From Symsagittifera roscoffensis (Eukaryota; Xenacoelomorpha; Acoela; Convolutidae), in assembly GCF_963678635.1 (NCBI RefSeq), contig NC_087067.1, positions 32,216,401-32,280,400 of the forward strand: a DNA stretch of 64,000 nucleotides, written 5' to 3'. The notes below the pieces were generated by a model. That model was not told where the DNA came from, ran no database searches, and saw only the letters and a program-made list of their open reading frames with translations. The translations under genes were made by a program, and so were the position numbers. This document shows, in pieces, positions 12,122 through 22,414 of this stretch (its first letter is position 1; every line of letters begins with the position of its first letter).

Positions 12122-12150
<29 letters not shown>
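11946..12150 (+). mobile_element. tRNA-derived SINE with 28-A tail inserted in LINE-C
   Basis: GTTCGAATCCCGC near 11984 is a good Pol III B box, followed by a GC-richer body ending 'GCAGGCCGGGGGCTAAT' and 28 uninterrupted A residues (12123-12150). The LINE coding frame resumes directly after the tail at GCGCATTTCC; before the insert it reads GCACATCTC, so a short target-site duplication of about 8-9 bp is likely. The 5' part of the tRNA head is not clear and may be truncated. The pure A tail suggests a recent insertion. A piece of the same 3' body lies at 59773-59800 on the minus strand. Confidence 0.8.
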
Positions 12151-12152
<2 letters not shown>

Positions 12153-13467
12153 GCATTTCCAAAACGTGTCTGAGAAAAGATACGAAAGAGAGGCAGACGA
12201 GATTGACGAAATATGTGCCAGCATACCGGAAGCGCGAGGTCAAGCTTTCATGGCAGCGGCCCTGGAGCTTGAAAGTGGCCAGAGATAGTTAAGGAAGGAT
12301 GGATAGTACCACTATTCAAAAAGGGAGAAAAGACGACCTAAACAATTACAGGGGGTTATTGCTATCCTATTTGATATAACCAAGGCATATCCAAGGATGA
12401 GTAAACCCATCCTTTGGTCTTTATTCCGGAAGTTCCAGATACCAGAAAAGACAGTAAAGAAATAACAGGATCTGCATAGCACACCGCATACAGGATCAAG
12501 GGAAGAGGGGGCCTTAGCGATTCGTGGATACCTGCAAGGGGGTTAAGAGAGGGATGTGCGACTAGCCCGATAATGTTTAACGTATACCACGCACAGGCGA
12601 CGGCAGATGCGGGGAAAAAGGGAACAGGAAGCACACAGAAGAAACATGGAATGTGGCCTCTCGTGGAGCTGGGTAGAAGGAAGTAGCCTACCACCGCAGG
12701 ACACCCGAAGAGCGCTAAGGAGCACAAACAGGAAAGATTTCACCATCACTGAAACGTTGTTTGCAGATGACACGACGTTAATAGGCAATCTGGAAGAGCT
12801 AAAACAGGGCAAGGTAAAGGAAGTTCTATGGAAACCCAGGAAAAGAAGAAAACATGGCAAACAAGAATGCTCGCTACGAGAATCGGAAGGGGATGACGTC
12901 AATGCCAGACTGCAAGAGGATACCACGTCTGGAGCAAGATTCGGCGGTGGTTTTGGCAATCAAACCTGAGCAAAAGGACAAGCAATAGTGGTTCAGGCGG
13001 TAGTTGAATCGTCATTACGCTTCGACTGTAACGTGAGACCGTGGTTACAAGGAGACATCAAGAAGATGCAAGGCATGGTCGATAAATGTTACCGGTCAGT
13101 CTGGAATCATGGAAAGGGCCCTCCTCTAATGAGAATGCAACAGGAGGGTGTGAACTCTTATGGGGTGCGCAGAGAATTGGGCATCGACAGATGAATGCTG
13201 AAGATAGAAAAGCGAACTCTGGAAAGGGTAGGACATGTTCTGAGAATGGGAAATGAAAGAACAGTGAGGGAAGTCGTGTAAGGTCAGTGGAACATGGAGG
13301 AAACTAAAGAAGGCAAGTTGATGGGAGGGACGATATCCTACTGGAGACGCTTAGTCCGCGAGGCCGGTGAAGACGACAACAACCTTGAACAGTTGACCCG
13401 AGACCGTAGATCCTGGAAAACATTCATCATGAGACGTGTCAACTTCATCCAAGACTGAGAGGAGAAG

Positions 13468-13740
13468 ATGAGTCTCATTGGTAGAAACGATAGTAAGCCT
13501 GTCAGGACACAGAGGACGGCCCAAGACGACACTGTCTTTAAATGCAGGTGGGACTACTGTGAAAAGGCGTGCAGGACGGCCGCAGGTAGAGTCCAATATG
13601 AAAAATCAATCCACAGGCCAACAGACACAAAATTCATATGCCCCAAATGCAATAGCAGCTTTAAAGAGAACAGCCAACTGACAAATCATGAAAAAAGCTG
13701 TGGGAAGAAGAAAAGTAAAGTGGCCTGTAAACAGTGCTGA
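13468..13740 (+). CDS. C-terminal zinc-finger segment of LINE-C
   Basis: 90-aa open frame at the 3' end of the LINE-C coding region. It holds two finger-like blocks: one starting 'FKCRWDYCEKAC' with a histidine about 15 residues on, and a second 'FICPKCNSSF...HEKSC' of C-X2-C-X12-H-X3-C form. It ends in a lysine-rich tail. C-terminal zinc fingers after RT are known in several LINE clades, where they bind nucleic acid. It is a fragment of the ORF2 product, not an independent gene. The upstream stop at about 13456 breaks the link with the RT part. Confidence 0.65.
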   Translation: MSLIGRNDSKPVRTQRTAQDDTVFKCRWDYCEKACRTAAGRVQYEKSIHRPTDTKFICPKCNSSFKENSQLTNHEKSCGKKKSKVACKQC

Positions 13741-14777
13741 GTTATGACCGATGTGGTTAACTCATAGAGTAATTTCGGATAGGGTACACCGTCTGCTCGT
13801 CACGCTATCTTATTTTCGGCCGGATAGATTCGTGCAACTTCTTAGTCTAATACCGATCCTAATCTTACTCTTATACTTACTAGTCTCAGGGTGTTTAACT
13901 AGTCTCTGCTAGGCTCAATAGATCTAGGGTATACTGGTTTATTGCGGCTGCTGAAGTTCTCTTGGAGAGGCAACTAATTTCTAAGTTAAATTAAAATCTC
14001 TCTGGTGCTGAAATTACAAGTAATTTCAGCACTTACAAATAAGTGGGTTGTTAGTTAGGTGAATTATGATTGGTTAATATTAAATATTTTACAGTGGTAA
14101 AATATCCAATTTATCCAATTAAAAAATGTAGTTTAGATCAGGTTCCACCCATCCGGGTTTTACAGAGTTTTTTAGAATTATCTTTCTGCAATTTGAAGGA
14201 TGGACGATGAACGTTGGTATTTGGCGAACATCATATTCTTGTCCGGTTCCTTTTGTTAAAGAAGTTCCAGGACGCTGGAGTTAGGGACATACAATCGTTG
14301 CGTCGTCTTGTGACAACGACTGTGATCCCCAATGAAATCAATCTGATTTTAAAATGATTTGCTATGACGGGTTTTTCTGTATTGTAGAGAACTTGTTTTG
14401 TGTTCAACCTCGTCTGGGAATGGTGTGGAGATCGTGCGTGGAAGGGATGCCTCGTAACTCGGATCTGTACGTATACTTGAACATCGAGGTGGTCATTGGT
14501 CTAGTTCAATGAAGTCCTTTTCTGCGAAGTCAAGTCGTACTCTAAATCCTTTGAGTTGTGATTGTGGACGGCATATCGGTTGTGCTTAGCCATTCTTTGT
14601 TTGAGTATGATGGGATCATCTAGTCTTGGATGTTCGTCTTTGTTATTGTGTATTGATCTACATACCGCAAAGTATGATTTACATTTTACAAAATTATGTT
14701 AGTCCGATTTTTTTAATCATGATTTTAGTTAATCGTTTTCACAAAAGCGTTTTATTTTAGTTTGGTTATTTTGAAGA
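13741..14777. other. Unassigned interval (possible LINE 3' UTR and LTR)
   Basis: No coding content is recognised. A 13-bp perfect inverted repeat with a 2-nt loop (GTGCTGAAATTAC ... GTAATTTCAGCAC) sits at 14005-14032. The first part is probably the LINE-C 3' UTR. The rest, up to 15.85 kb, is where a 3' LTR of the minus-strand gypsy-like element would be, but with no 5' LTR in the window this cannot be tested here. Confidence 0.3.
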
Positions 14778-14990
14778 GTTACCCACCCTTGAGTACCTCT
14801 TATTAAAAATAGAAGTGTGGTCACAAAGCGTGGATGTAGCGCGGTGGGTTAGGCCGGCTATAGAGCATGCTCAGGACGTCCTCTCTGTTTTCTTTGAGCA
14901 TGCTCTATAGCCGGCCTAACCCACCGCACTACATCCACGCTTTGCGACCACACTTCTATTTTTAATAAGAGGTACTCAAGGGTGAGTAAC
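14778..14990. repeat. Long hairpin, 96-bp arms, 21-nt loop
   Basis: 14778-14873 and 14895-14990 are reverse complements with three mismatches over 96 bp. The 14-bp motif TTGAGTACCTCTTAT of the left arm occurs a third time in direct orientation just after the right arm (14993-15007). Arms are GC-richer than the surroundings. If transcribed this would form a very stable hairpin RNA. I see no transposase gene or clear target-site duplication, so fold-back element, hairpin-RNA locus, and template-switch product all remain possible. Confidence 0.93.
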
Positions 14991-15848
14991 TGTTGAGTAC
15001 CTCTTATGATTTCGTGCTGTTTCTTTGAGAAGTCCTGTTATGTGATAACTTTTCATGCTGGGTTTATGTTGATCTTTCTTATGTTACTGTGGTCGTGTCC
15101 TTTTTTTTTCAAAAATCAAATTGTTTTTTGGCATGGGTTTGTCTTGCGACTTTTTTGTGTTTTATTATTTCTTTCTTAGACTTTATAATAGTCTTCAAAA
15201 GAATAAATTATCCAGTTTTAAACTGGGTTAATCCGGTTTGGGTACCGTTGGTTTTCTTTTCTTAGTCATGCTGTTATTTTATGATTTGGGGTGTTTAGTA
15301 AGCTGCGTTGGTTAGTTTGGTTTAGTATATAATTCCTTTCCAACCGGGTTAAAGGAAAGTTTGAAACTTGTTATCATGTGTTAGAATTGTTGAGTGTGAG
15401 AACTTGAAGTTTAAAATCATTTTTTTAAGCAATTCTTCGTGGGCGGGCTGTGCGAGTTTGGATAGAATTCTTGTGCGAGTGAATGAAAATATCAAAAGAT
15501 TAGTACTGCATTTTCGTTTTATCAATTTATTACATAGAATTTGAATTTTACTGCGTTTGGGGGAAATTTTAAAATTATAAATTTTCATCGTATTTAATTT
15601 TACTGCTTTATGGGGAAATAATTTATAGATTAATTTACTACATTTGGTATCAATTTTATTAAATTATTCAGTGCAAGATATTAATGAATTTTAAAAGAAT
15701 TTTAACAAGTTTGTATTTTTATTTTGCTTTTCTGTTTTTGTAGGTGATCGTGGTATGAAGACTAGAAACATAAATGAAACATTAATAAAAAATGGTTAGT
15801 ACTAATTTGAATTTATTAGTGAAGAGTAGTTTAAAATAAACTTACCTG
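14991..15848. other. Unassigned AT-rich interval 3' of the env-bearing element
   Basis: No coding frame is supported. On the minus strand it immediately follows the last reading frame of the gypsy-like element, so it may hold its 3' untranslated region and LTR. I could not identify a polypurine tract or a TG...CA-bounded repeat with certainty. Confidence 0.3.
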
Positions 15849-17644
15849 TTAATCGTCTGGGAAAAAGCCGTGGGGGAAGATGTCGTGTATCATATCTGAT
15901 GTAGTTAGTAATTTGGCTAGTATGCGAATGATGTTTTTAGTTTGGAGCAGTGGCCAAAGCAATTGAAGTGCTTTAATGGTTTTTAGTTCTTCGGTGCCTA
16001 CTGCAAACTCGTAAGGTGTGTTTTGAATGAGGTTATATATTTTGTGATTATATTTAGTATTGTGAATGAATTCTAATATTGGGATTTCTATAGGCTGGAT
16101 AAATTCATGCGGGATAAGGAAGGGTCGGGATTCTTCAGCGTTAAAGGTCTTCGTGATGGGACAAAATATATACATTTGTGTTACTGGGTCATAATTGCGG
16201 AGGATGCCGTGGAGGTTAGTATCTTTGATGCAATAAGTGAAATTAAGGAAAAATGGAGATGTGTATATTGAGTTAAGAAACTGAAAACGATGATGTGGTT
16301 GTCTCGATGGGGTATGCAAATCAAAATGATTTTGTATGAAACGATAGTATGTATTTGTGTGAGTTTGTTTAGTGCGCAACATAATATCGTGGGAACAGTG
16401 CAAATCGCGTTCATGTGGTGCAAGAAAGTGAAAAGTTAGTGAAAATAACTGAAATTTGTCATGGAAACTTTCGTAAGCTTGAATATCATTTAGTGCTTCA
16501 GAAATGATGTGATCATATTTTCTATCAAAAATATTAAGTGTGAATACATATGACGTTTTGATGAAAAATTTTTCTGTTCTGTTAGTTGTGGGTTAGCGAA
16601 GCGGTCTTCATCTAAAAATTGATCTTGATTAGGTCGGATGATATTGTGGTCGTAATATTCTATTGTAAATTCGTTAGCTCGGGGTGCAGTGAATGTTTTT
16701 AGTAACTTTTTATATCCTACGTAAGTAAATTGTCTAGGCGTTAGTGTTGCAGTGAGTCTATATCACATGTTTTTGTTCTTTTCTATGTCGCCATGAGTAT
16801 TAGTTAATGGCAGGCAAAGGGGGTTAGTAAAATGATAATAGGCTGTCCAATGAAGTGTGGGCATTAAAACATGTTCATCTACAAAACTACGTGTGTCATT
16901 AGTGTCGTTAGGTGTATTTAATGTATATTGTGGAAATGAGGGTAAGGTGATCGCTAGGAAATCTTTTGTGTTGGTGTGTTGTGGGTGATTAATATATTCG
17001 CGGGCTGTTCCGGGTTTGGTCGTGAATGGGTGATTTGGGAATTTTCGTTTAAAAGTGCGATAAGCTCGGTTAGTGCTACTAGGTGTTTCGGTGGATGTGG
17101 ATGATTGTGCTAATGATGCAGTGTAAGATGGGTTTGAGGATTCTATTGTGGATGAAAGTTGATTTATCGTGAGGGTGTTAGGGTGTATTAACTGTTGTTG
17201 TAGGGTAATGAAATTATCGAGTTCCTGGGAAATTTGGGGGGTATCTGGAGAATTATTATATGATCGGTCGGAATGAAGTGGAGAGTAAGTTGGGGTCACT
17301 TGCGAAGCATAAGAAGGAGTGGAAAGGGATGGGAGTGAATTATTTGAAGGGATTGGTTGAAAAGGGGGTTTTGAAAAAACTGAGGAGTTGGTCTGAAAAT
17401 TATTTGAAGGAGATGGTTCGGAGTCTGCAAATTCGTCAGGGGTTTCTACATTAGGGTTATTTAGTTGTGAGATAGAGTATAAAACTGAGATATCTGAGTT
17501 AGTATCAGAATTCGTGCTTGATGATAGATAAATAATCGGAAAATTGGGTGGTGGGAAAGCAAAAAGTGGGATTATTGGGATTGGAGTTTGGAGGTTGGCT
17601 GGGTGGGAATTTGAGCGGTGTAGGGATCCAAGTTGTCGGCTCAT
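15849..17644 (-). pseudogene. Unrecognised 3' ORF of the env-bearing element (frameshifted)
   Basis: From 17644 a 293-aa frame (to 16763) is rich in Ser, Pro, Thr and Asn in its first 180 residues and so probably disordered. It then turns to a more ordered composition ('HVLMPTLHWTAYYHF' near its end). Coding-like sequence continues through 16.76-16.40 kb and into a 184-aa frame (16403-15849) after at least one frameshift near 16.6 kb. Altogether about 590 codons. I recognise no domain, transmembrane span or signal peptide. Its ATG (17644-17642) overlaps the TGA that ends the preceding env tail frame (17643-17641). It may be an accessory protein of the element or a captured gene. Confidence 0.5.
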
Positions 17645-20215
17645 CGTGGGCTAAAAAAATGATTATTTTGAGACTGAAAAGTGGTGGTATGGGGTTGTTC
17701 GATAATTTGTTCGTATGTATTATCATTTGGTCTAGAATTTGGGTTATTTGTAATTGCTAGGTTTCGAAAATTACGTGGGACTAAAGATAATGGATGGTTT
17801 TGTGGTAGGGGTGGCAACTGTGGTGCGGTAGGTGTTACTTCTATATTATTATGTTCTTCGTCGTAAGTGTTCTGTCTTGTCGCTATTTTCGTGTTATATT
17901 CTTTGATTTGTGCGTCTAAAAGTATCTTGTTTATTGATGATGAAAAAATTCCAAAAAATCCTGCAAACAGTATGCGTGCTACACTTGCTTGTCTGTTTAC
18001 TTGTGTGTGTGTATAGCGCATGTGTTATAGATTCATTTTAAGAGTGAGAAAAGAAATCCTATAAAGTTAAACATTGCGTATAAGATAGTTAACTTTTCTA
18101 AGATGTAATAGGGCCATCCTAGAAAAGCTAGAATTTCATTCTTTAGGGTGACAAAACTAAAAAAATTTATAGGTGAAATATCTTGTGGTCTGTATTTTTT
18201 GCCGTTTAGATATATATATAATCTTTAATGTCTTTAAAATATCAGCTATAATCTTGTGTATAAATATCTGCAAATCCTGCGGTTTCAGCAAGTTTTCTTA
18301 AATTTTGATCAATTGATTGTCTTTGTATAGTGTCCATTTGTGTTAAAAATTCTTGGAATTGTTGTGTTCTAATGTGATGTTGGATATCTGATTTAGAATA
18401 TATTCCAATTGATTGTAAATCAATATTTGGGTTTACAATCAATTGGAATATATTGATTGTAAACCCAAATATTGATTTGGGTTTAGCTCTGATGCTTTCG
18501 GGCAATAGCTCTGATGCTTTCGGGTGAAAAATTTTTGAGTGGTTGCATTAACGTAGGGTATGGAGTGAGATATTAATCTTCATCAGGATTCAACTGTACT
18601 ACATTGTGGCTATTTTCTGATCCACATGGGACTGCGGTATCCCAAAAATATGTTCGTCTTGAGAGTGTGTCAACAAATTGTACTTTATTTTTATAGAATA
18701 TAGGGATTCTTTTATAACAACGTTTATCTTCAAAAACATATAGTGGTGATACTTTTTGGGTACAAGTATAAAAGCATAAAATATTTCCTTCGTAGTCTAA
18801 AAAATTTGATCTATTTCCTGATAATAAGTATCCTGCGTAGGGTATTTTTAATACTGCTAGTGCGAGTGATTGTAGGATTTGTGTCCTCTCTAATTCACAT
18901 GATTGGTGAAGTGTTTCTAATTCGGAGAGTGACATTTCTTGAAAAATTCGACTAATTGTGTAGTCTAACTTCATATCTAAGTAAATATCATAATGGATAT
19001 TACCAAAGTAGGTGTTATTCATTAGTGATAATTCTTGTAAACGTGTACTTCTACTGTCATGTGGCTTTAGTTTTCCACCAGGTTGACCTGTGCTTTTTTG
19101 AAAGTTAACTGGTATGTATGATGTTTCTTCGTTTAGAGGGAAATTTTTCCAGTGGTCATGTCGAAACCTTTTTCGTATTCGACAAGTATTTCTGAATATT
19201 GTGTTTTATAAAATGGGTTTCTGTATTTGCATGCAATTTCTGTTTCTTGATATATTTGGAAACGTGTTAATTTATTTTCTATATTATGAATGTTTCTAAA
19301 ATCATTACTTTGTTTTCGAGATGGATTTACTTGTTCGTACGGGATTGATTCGACAAAATATTTTTCGTGAAATTTTATCATTCGAGCGTGTATTTTCGCT
19401 ACTTGAAATGTTGTGCATGTATCTTCGGGAAACCAAACAATTGTTGCTTGTGTCCGTGTTGTAGGGTCACAATAACCTTGATCATTTTTGCAGGGTAATC
19501 TAATTCCTTGATAGATCATTGTGTTATCTGATAAATCTCGTGTGAGTTGTATTTTTTCGAGTTGTATTTTCCAATCGAAAAACATTATTTCTTGATATCC
19601 TTTATTTTTTGTGTCCGCTTTGCAGTTTGAGGGATCATTTATTCCAATGTTTGGTATCCAGTGTTTATCGTGTATGTCGTAAGTTAATCTTCCGTGTGCG
19701 CCGTTGTATGGGTATTTTTCGTCTAGTCTTATATGTCCTTGATATCTTTCAAGTTCTACTTGATGTACAGAATCAGCAAAGACTTGAAAATTTACTATTT
19801 TTCTGTCTGTGTTTTTATTTCTTGTGATATTTAGTCTTAGTAACTCGTTTTTACAATCTTCGGGATTGAGATGTAAAAGTCGTTCTATATTACTCTGGTA
19901 GAATGATTCGTGGTCAAGTCGGTTTTTATTTCCATTTGAGACTTGTGAACAATGTACTTTCTTTTCAGAAAATGTTGCTGTGAATTTATATCCTATAACT
20001 GTTGTTGCTCGGGCTTTTGAATAAAGTGTCGCTATTACATTTGTAGTTTCTATAGCTTGTGGTTCTGTTTCGCATTGTGATACTTGATTTATTGCATATT
20101 TGTGTAGTGTTTTTTGTTCGTTTTCTTCACAATCGTAGTGTGTTACTAATAAATCCTGGAGTCCTGTGCGAGGAGAAGGATTTGTGTTCTGGTCGGAAAA
20201 TATTAGAAAGAAATG
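17641..20215 (-). pseudogene. Envelope-like glycoprotein of the retroelement (chuvirus-like, broken)
   Basis: The minus strand is open from about 20215 to 19133 (about 360 codons, no ATG until 19585), then continues in another frame to 18573 after a frameshift near 19140. Recognisable features are cysteine-rich blocks 'YDCEENEQ', 'HCSQV', 'GYCDPTTRTQ' with 'WFPEDTC', and 'RCYKRIPIF' with 'FVDTLSRR'. A stem region follows at 18505-18242, a hydrophobic span at about 18150-18025, and a cytoplasmic tail (18021-17641) ending in a Pro-rich stretch. The cysteine spacing and these blocks resemble glycoproteins of chuviruses, as found in some arthropod retroelements (from memory). Breaks are the frameshift near 19140, the stop at 18573 and an inverted duplication at 18398-18474. 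Confidence 0.65.
18398..18474. repeat. Nested inverted duplication inside the env-like gene
   Basis: 18398-18420 (AATATATTCCAATTGATTGTAAA) is the reverse complement of 18432-18454. The following CAATATTTGGGTTTACAATCA (18421-18441) pairs with 18454-18474. So a segment of about 45 bp has been copied in inverted orientation next to itself. A 17-bp direct repeat, GCTCTGATGCTTTCGGG, follows at 18486 and 18507. The event sits within the stem-coding part of the glycoprotein-like frame. Confidence 0.88.
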
Positions 20216-20249
20216 TTAATATTTATATTTTTAGAATATACATGTGTAT

Positions 20250-21404
20250 GATAATCCTGAGTATGGGTTATAAAATGTGATGTAACCAATTGTGTTTTTG
20301 GTATATCTATCGTACTTATATATTAGTTCAGTTGTTATAAATGGTGGTGGCGATTGAGCTGTTATATTTGGTGGATTTAATGGGTAAGGATGTTGAGCAA
20401 TATTATTAAGTTTGATCGTGATTTCGAATTTTAATTGGAGACTATTTTGTTGGAGTATTTGAATATTATGTTCACGAATATCTTCGTGGATATCTTGTCT
20501 ATATTGTAGTCTATTGAGTGCCCAACTGTGGAGTCGGTTACTATCTTGATGTTGCCCAAATAATGGTGGGGGTGCTACGAATGTATTCCAATCTAATCAA
20601 AAAGGGATATTTGTTGATGATTGTTCTCGATATCTAGCGTCGAGGTTATTTGGGAAATTTAAAGGGAAAAGCGTCGGTGAAGTCTGACTTAATGATGGTG
20701 TTGACGGTAGTGACAGTGTTTCTGGTAGTGATGATGATGTTAATGTATCTGTAGAAATGTCTATTGGGTCGTTTACTAAGTTTGGTTCACCTTGTGTATA
20801 TGAGTGCGTTGTCCAATATGGTAGTCGTGTTGAGTTTGGGGGGGTTAAAGGGATTTTCACGTATTTGTTCAGATGTTGGTGTTGAACCTAAGTAATCTGA
20901 GGGTATACTTGAGGTGCTACATTGTGAAAGGAGTGGGGGAGCTTCTTGTAATGTACTATTTGGGTTTTCTGAAGTGGTTGGTGTTGGTGATTGGGGTATA
21001 TCAAAATGAACTCTGGGGGTTTGAAAACTTCTGTTTCGTCGTGGATGTATAATTTGTCTATTTACTTCGATTGTGTTTTGGTTTTGACTAATATTTCTTA
21101 CTCTACTTAATCCTTGTGGTAATGTTGGGTAAAAATTATATGTTGGTTCACTTAGGGGTGCCTGTCGCTGAACTGGTTCTAATGGTTCGGATAAGCGGGC
21201 GTGTCGTTCTTCAAAAGTGTATGGGTTATCTTGGACAGAAATTCGTGTGGATGTTTGGGAGTTTTGGGTAGTTGTAGGTATTGTCGGGTTTTCTTGGGAT
21301 GATGTCGGTGAAGACTGATTTTGTGATTGTTGGTTAGCAATTTTTGAAAGTATTGATTGATTTTTTTTAGTGGAAAAATTTATGTTTATTGTAGTATTCT
21401 TCAA
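20250..21404 (-). CDS. P/S/T/N-rich disordered ORF between integrase and env
   Basis: A 205-aa frame (21404-20787) rich in Ser, Pro, Thr, Gln and Asn overlaps an 87-aa frame (20860-20597) of the same composition, and coding-like sequence in shifted frame continues to about 20250, where it has a Gln/Asn/Leu-rich, helix-like stretch. No known domain is seen. The composition is like the N-terminal part of the other extra ORF (17.64-17.0 kb). It may be an accessory protein or an extended N-terminal region of the envelope precursor. At least one frameshift (near 20.8 kb) breaks it. Confidence 0.45.
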
Positions 21405-21555
21405 GGAAAAGAGTTAAAAGGATTGTGGCTAAAGCGAATGTGATTATTGCCTTTTTTATACATTTGCACATTGTCAATATTAGGGATGATAAAAATGTTA
21501 TGAAAATTACAAATAGTAAAAAAATATCAGTTCTACTAAAAATTGTTCGTATCAT
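21367..21555 (-). CDS. Small hydrophobic ORF with two predicted membrane spans
   Basis: 62-aa frame starting with an ATG. Residues of about 10-28 ('DIFLLFVIFITFLSSLIL') and 34-50 ('IITFALATILLTLFL') are hydrophobic, separated by 'CKCIKK'. It ends within the start of the disordered ORF (21404), in a different frame, with a 38-bp overlap. It could be the membrane anchor of that ORF separated by a frameshift, or an independent small membrane protein (viroporin-like in form only). No homologue is recognised. Confidence 0.4.
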   Translation of the reverse strand: MIRTIFSRTDIFLLFVIFITFLSSLILTMCKCIKKAIITFALATILLTLFLEEYYNKHKFFH

Positions 21556-22414
21556 TTAAATATACTTTGGATTATCGTACCTGTGAATATGGTCAATGAT
21601 TTGGGAAAGTTGGAGATATATTTCAAATAGGGAGTAGAAAATTTTAAAAAATGTTGCAAAAAATTATTAAAATGATTATAAAAGCTTCAAAAGTATCAAA
21701 TAGAAATATGAATCAAAGTTTGAGTAGTATAAAAAGGTTTATGAAAATGTTGAAAATTGTATTGTTAAAGAGATTAACTGATCGAGAGAAGAGCATTTAA
21801 GAAATGATTCCATTGCCGAATATTTTTTGTTGTTTGAGGCGAGGTTCAAGTGTGGTCGAGTTATTTATTGGTTTTTTGACAAGTGGGTTGAGTTTTGTGA
21901 AAAGTTGTTGGGGGCTAATTTTATGGTGTTCGGGAGGTCTTCTTTGCTTTATTTTTATTTGTTGGGTGATCTGGGGTATTTTTGAGATATTTGTACTTTA
22001 GGCCAAATGAATATGGTCCTTTTTTACTTTAGGCTAATTTACCATTTTTGGTTGGAGGGTTTTTGAGGTCTGAGTTGGGAAAATATTGTTGATCTTTGCG
22101 TTATTAGATAGGGGAGGGTTATGATATTATGGTGGTATTTATTTTAGTTGTCAAGTTTGAGCGGTTTGCTTATTTTTGACCTGGAGGTTGTAAAGTTATA
22201 GTTATAGATATGCCTGGAGTTTAATATCTTTAGTCTAATAGCTTGGAGTTAGAGATGTAGAAGGTGACGGATTTAAGTGAATCCTATTGGCTGAATCTGA
22301 ACTAGAATTGTTGTGTTTGTCAGCATGTTATTTTGAAAAATGAAAGTTCAAAATAATTCAGAGGTGCAAAGATTGTTAATTTGAAAATTAAAGTTGTTTT
22401 TGAAATTCAACTTT
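21556..22414. other. Non-coding gap between integrase end and extra ORFs
   Basis: About 850 bp with no supported frame on the minus strand, within the retroelement. Composition is G/T-rich on the plus strand as in the rest of the element. A polypurine tract or subgenomic splice acceptor could lie here, but I cannot point to one. Confidence 0.35.

Larger units (their letters stand above)
11193..13740 (+). mobile_element. Non-LTR retrotransposon LINE-C, copy 1 (EN end, RT, zinc fingers)
   Basis: 5'-truncated LINE with several frameshifts. In order: an endonuclease C-terminus ('WHEIDGFMTR' near 11350, 'RMSDHLQ' near 11420 with the SDH catalytic motif), a linker rich in K/E, then RT ('FDITKAYPRMSKPILW' near 12370, 'EGCATSPIMFNVY' near 12550, 'LFADDTTLIG' at 12757-12786), a block resembling 'GHVLRMGNERTVREV' near 13225, and C-terminal zinc fingers (13468-13740). 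The first about 320 bp are nearly identical to the end of copy 2 at 29213-29513. A SINE splits the linker. Stops and frameshifts show it is dead, but motifs are well preserved. Confidence 0.85.

Noticed and set aside
12607-12969. Independent gene with an FADD box
   Set aside because: The frame is part of LINE-C RT (LFADDTTLIG) with flanking RT blocks in other frames; it is a fragment rather than a separate gene.
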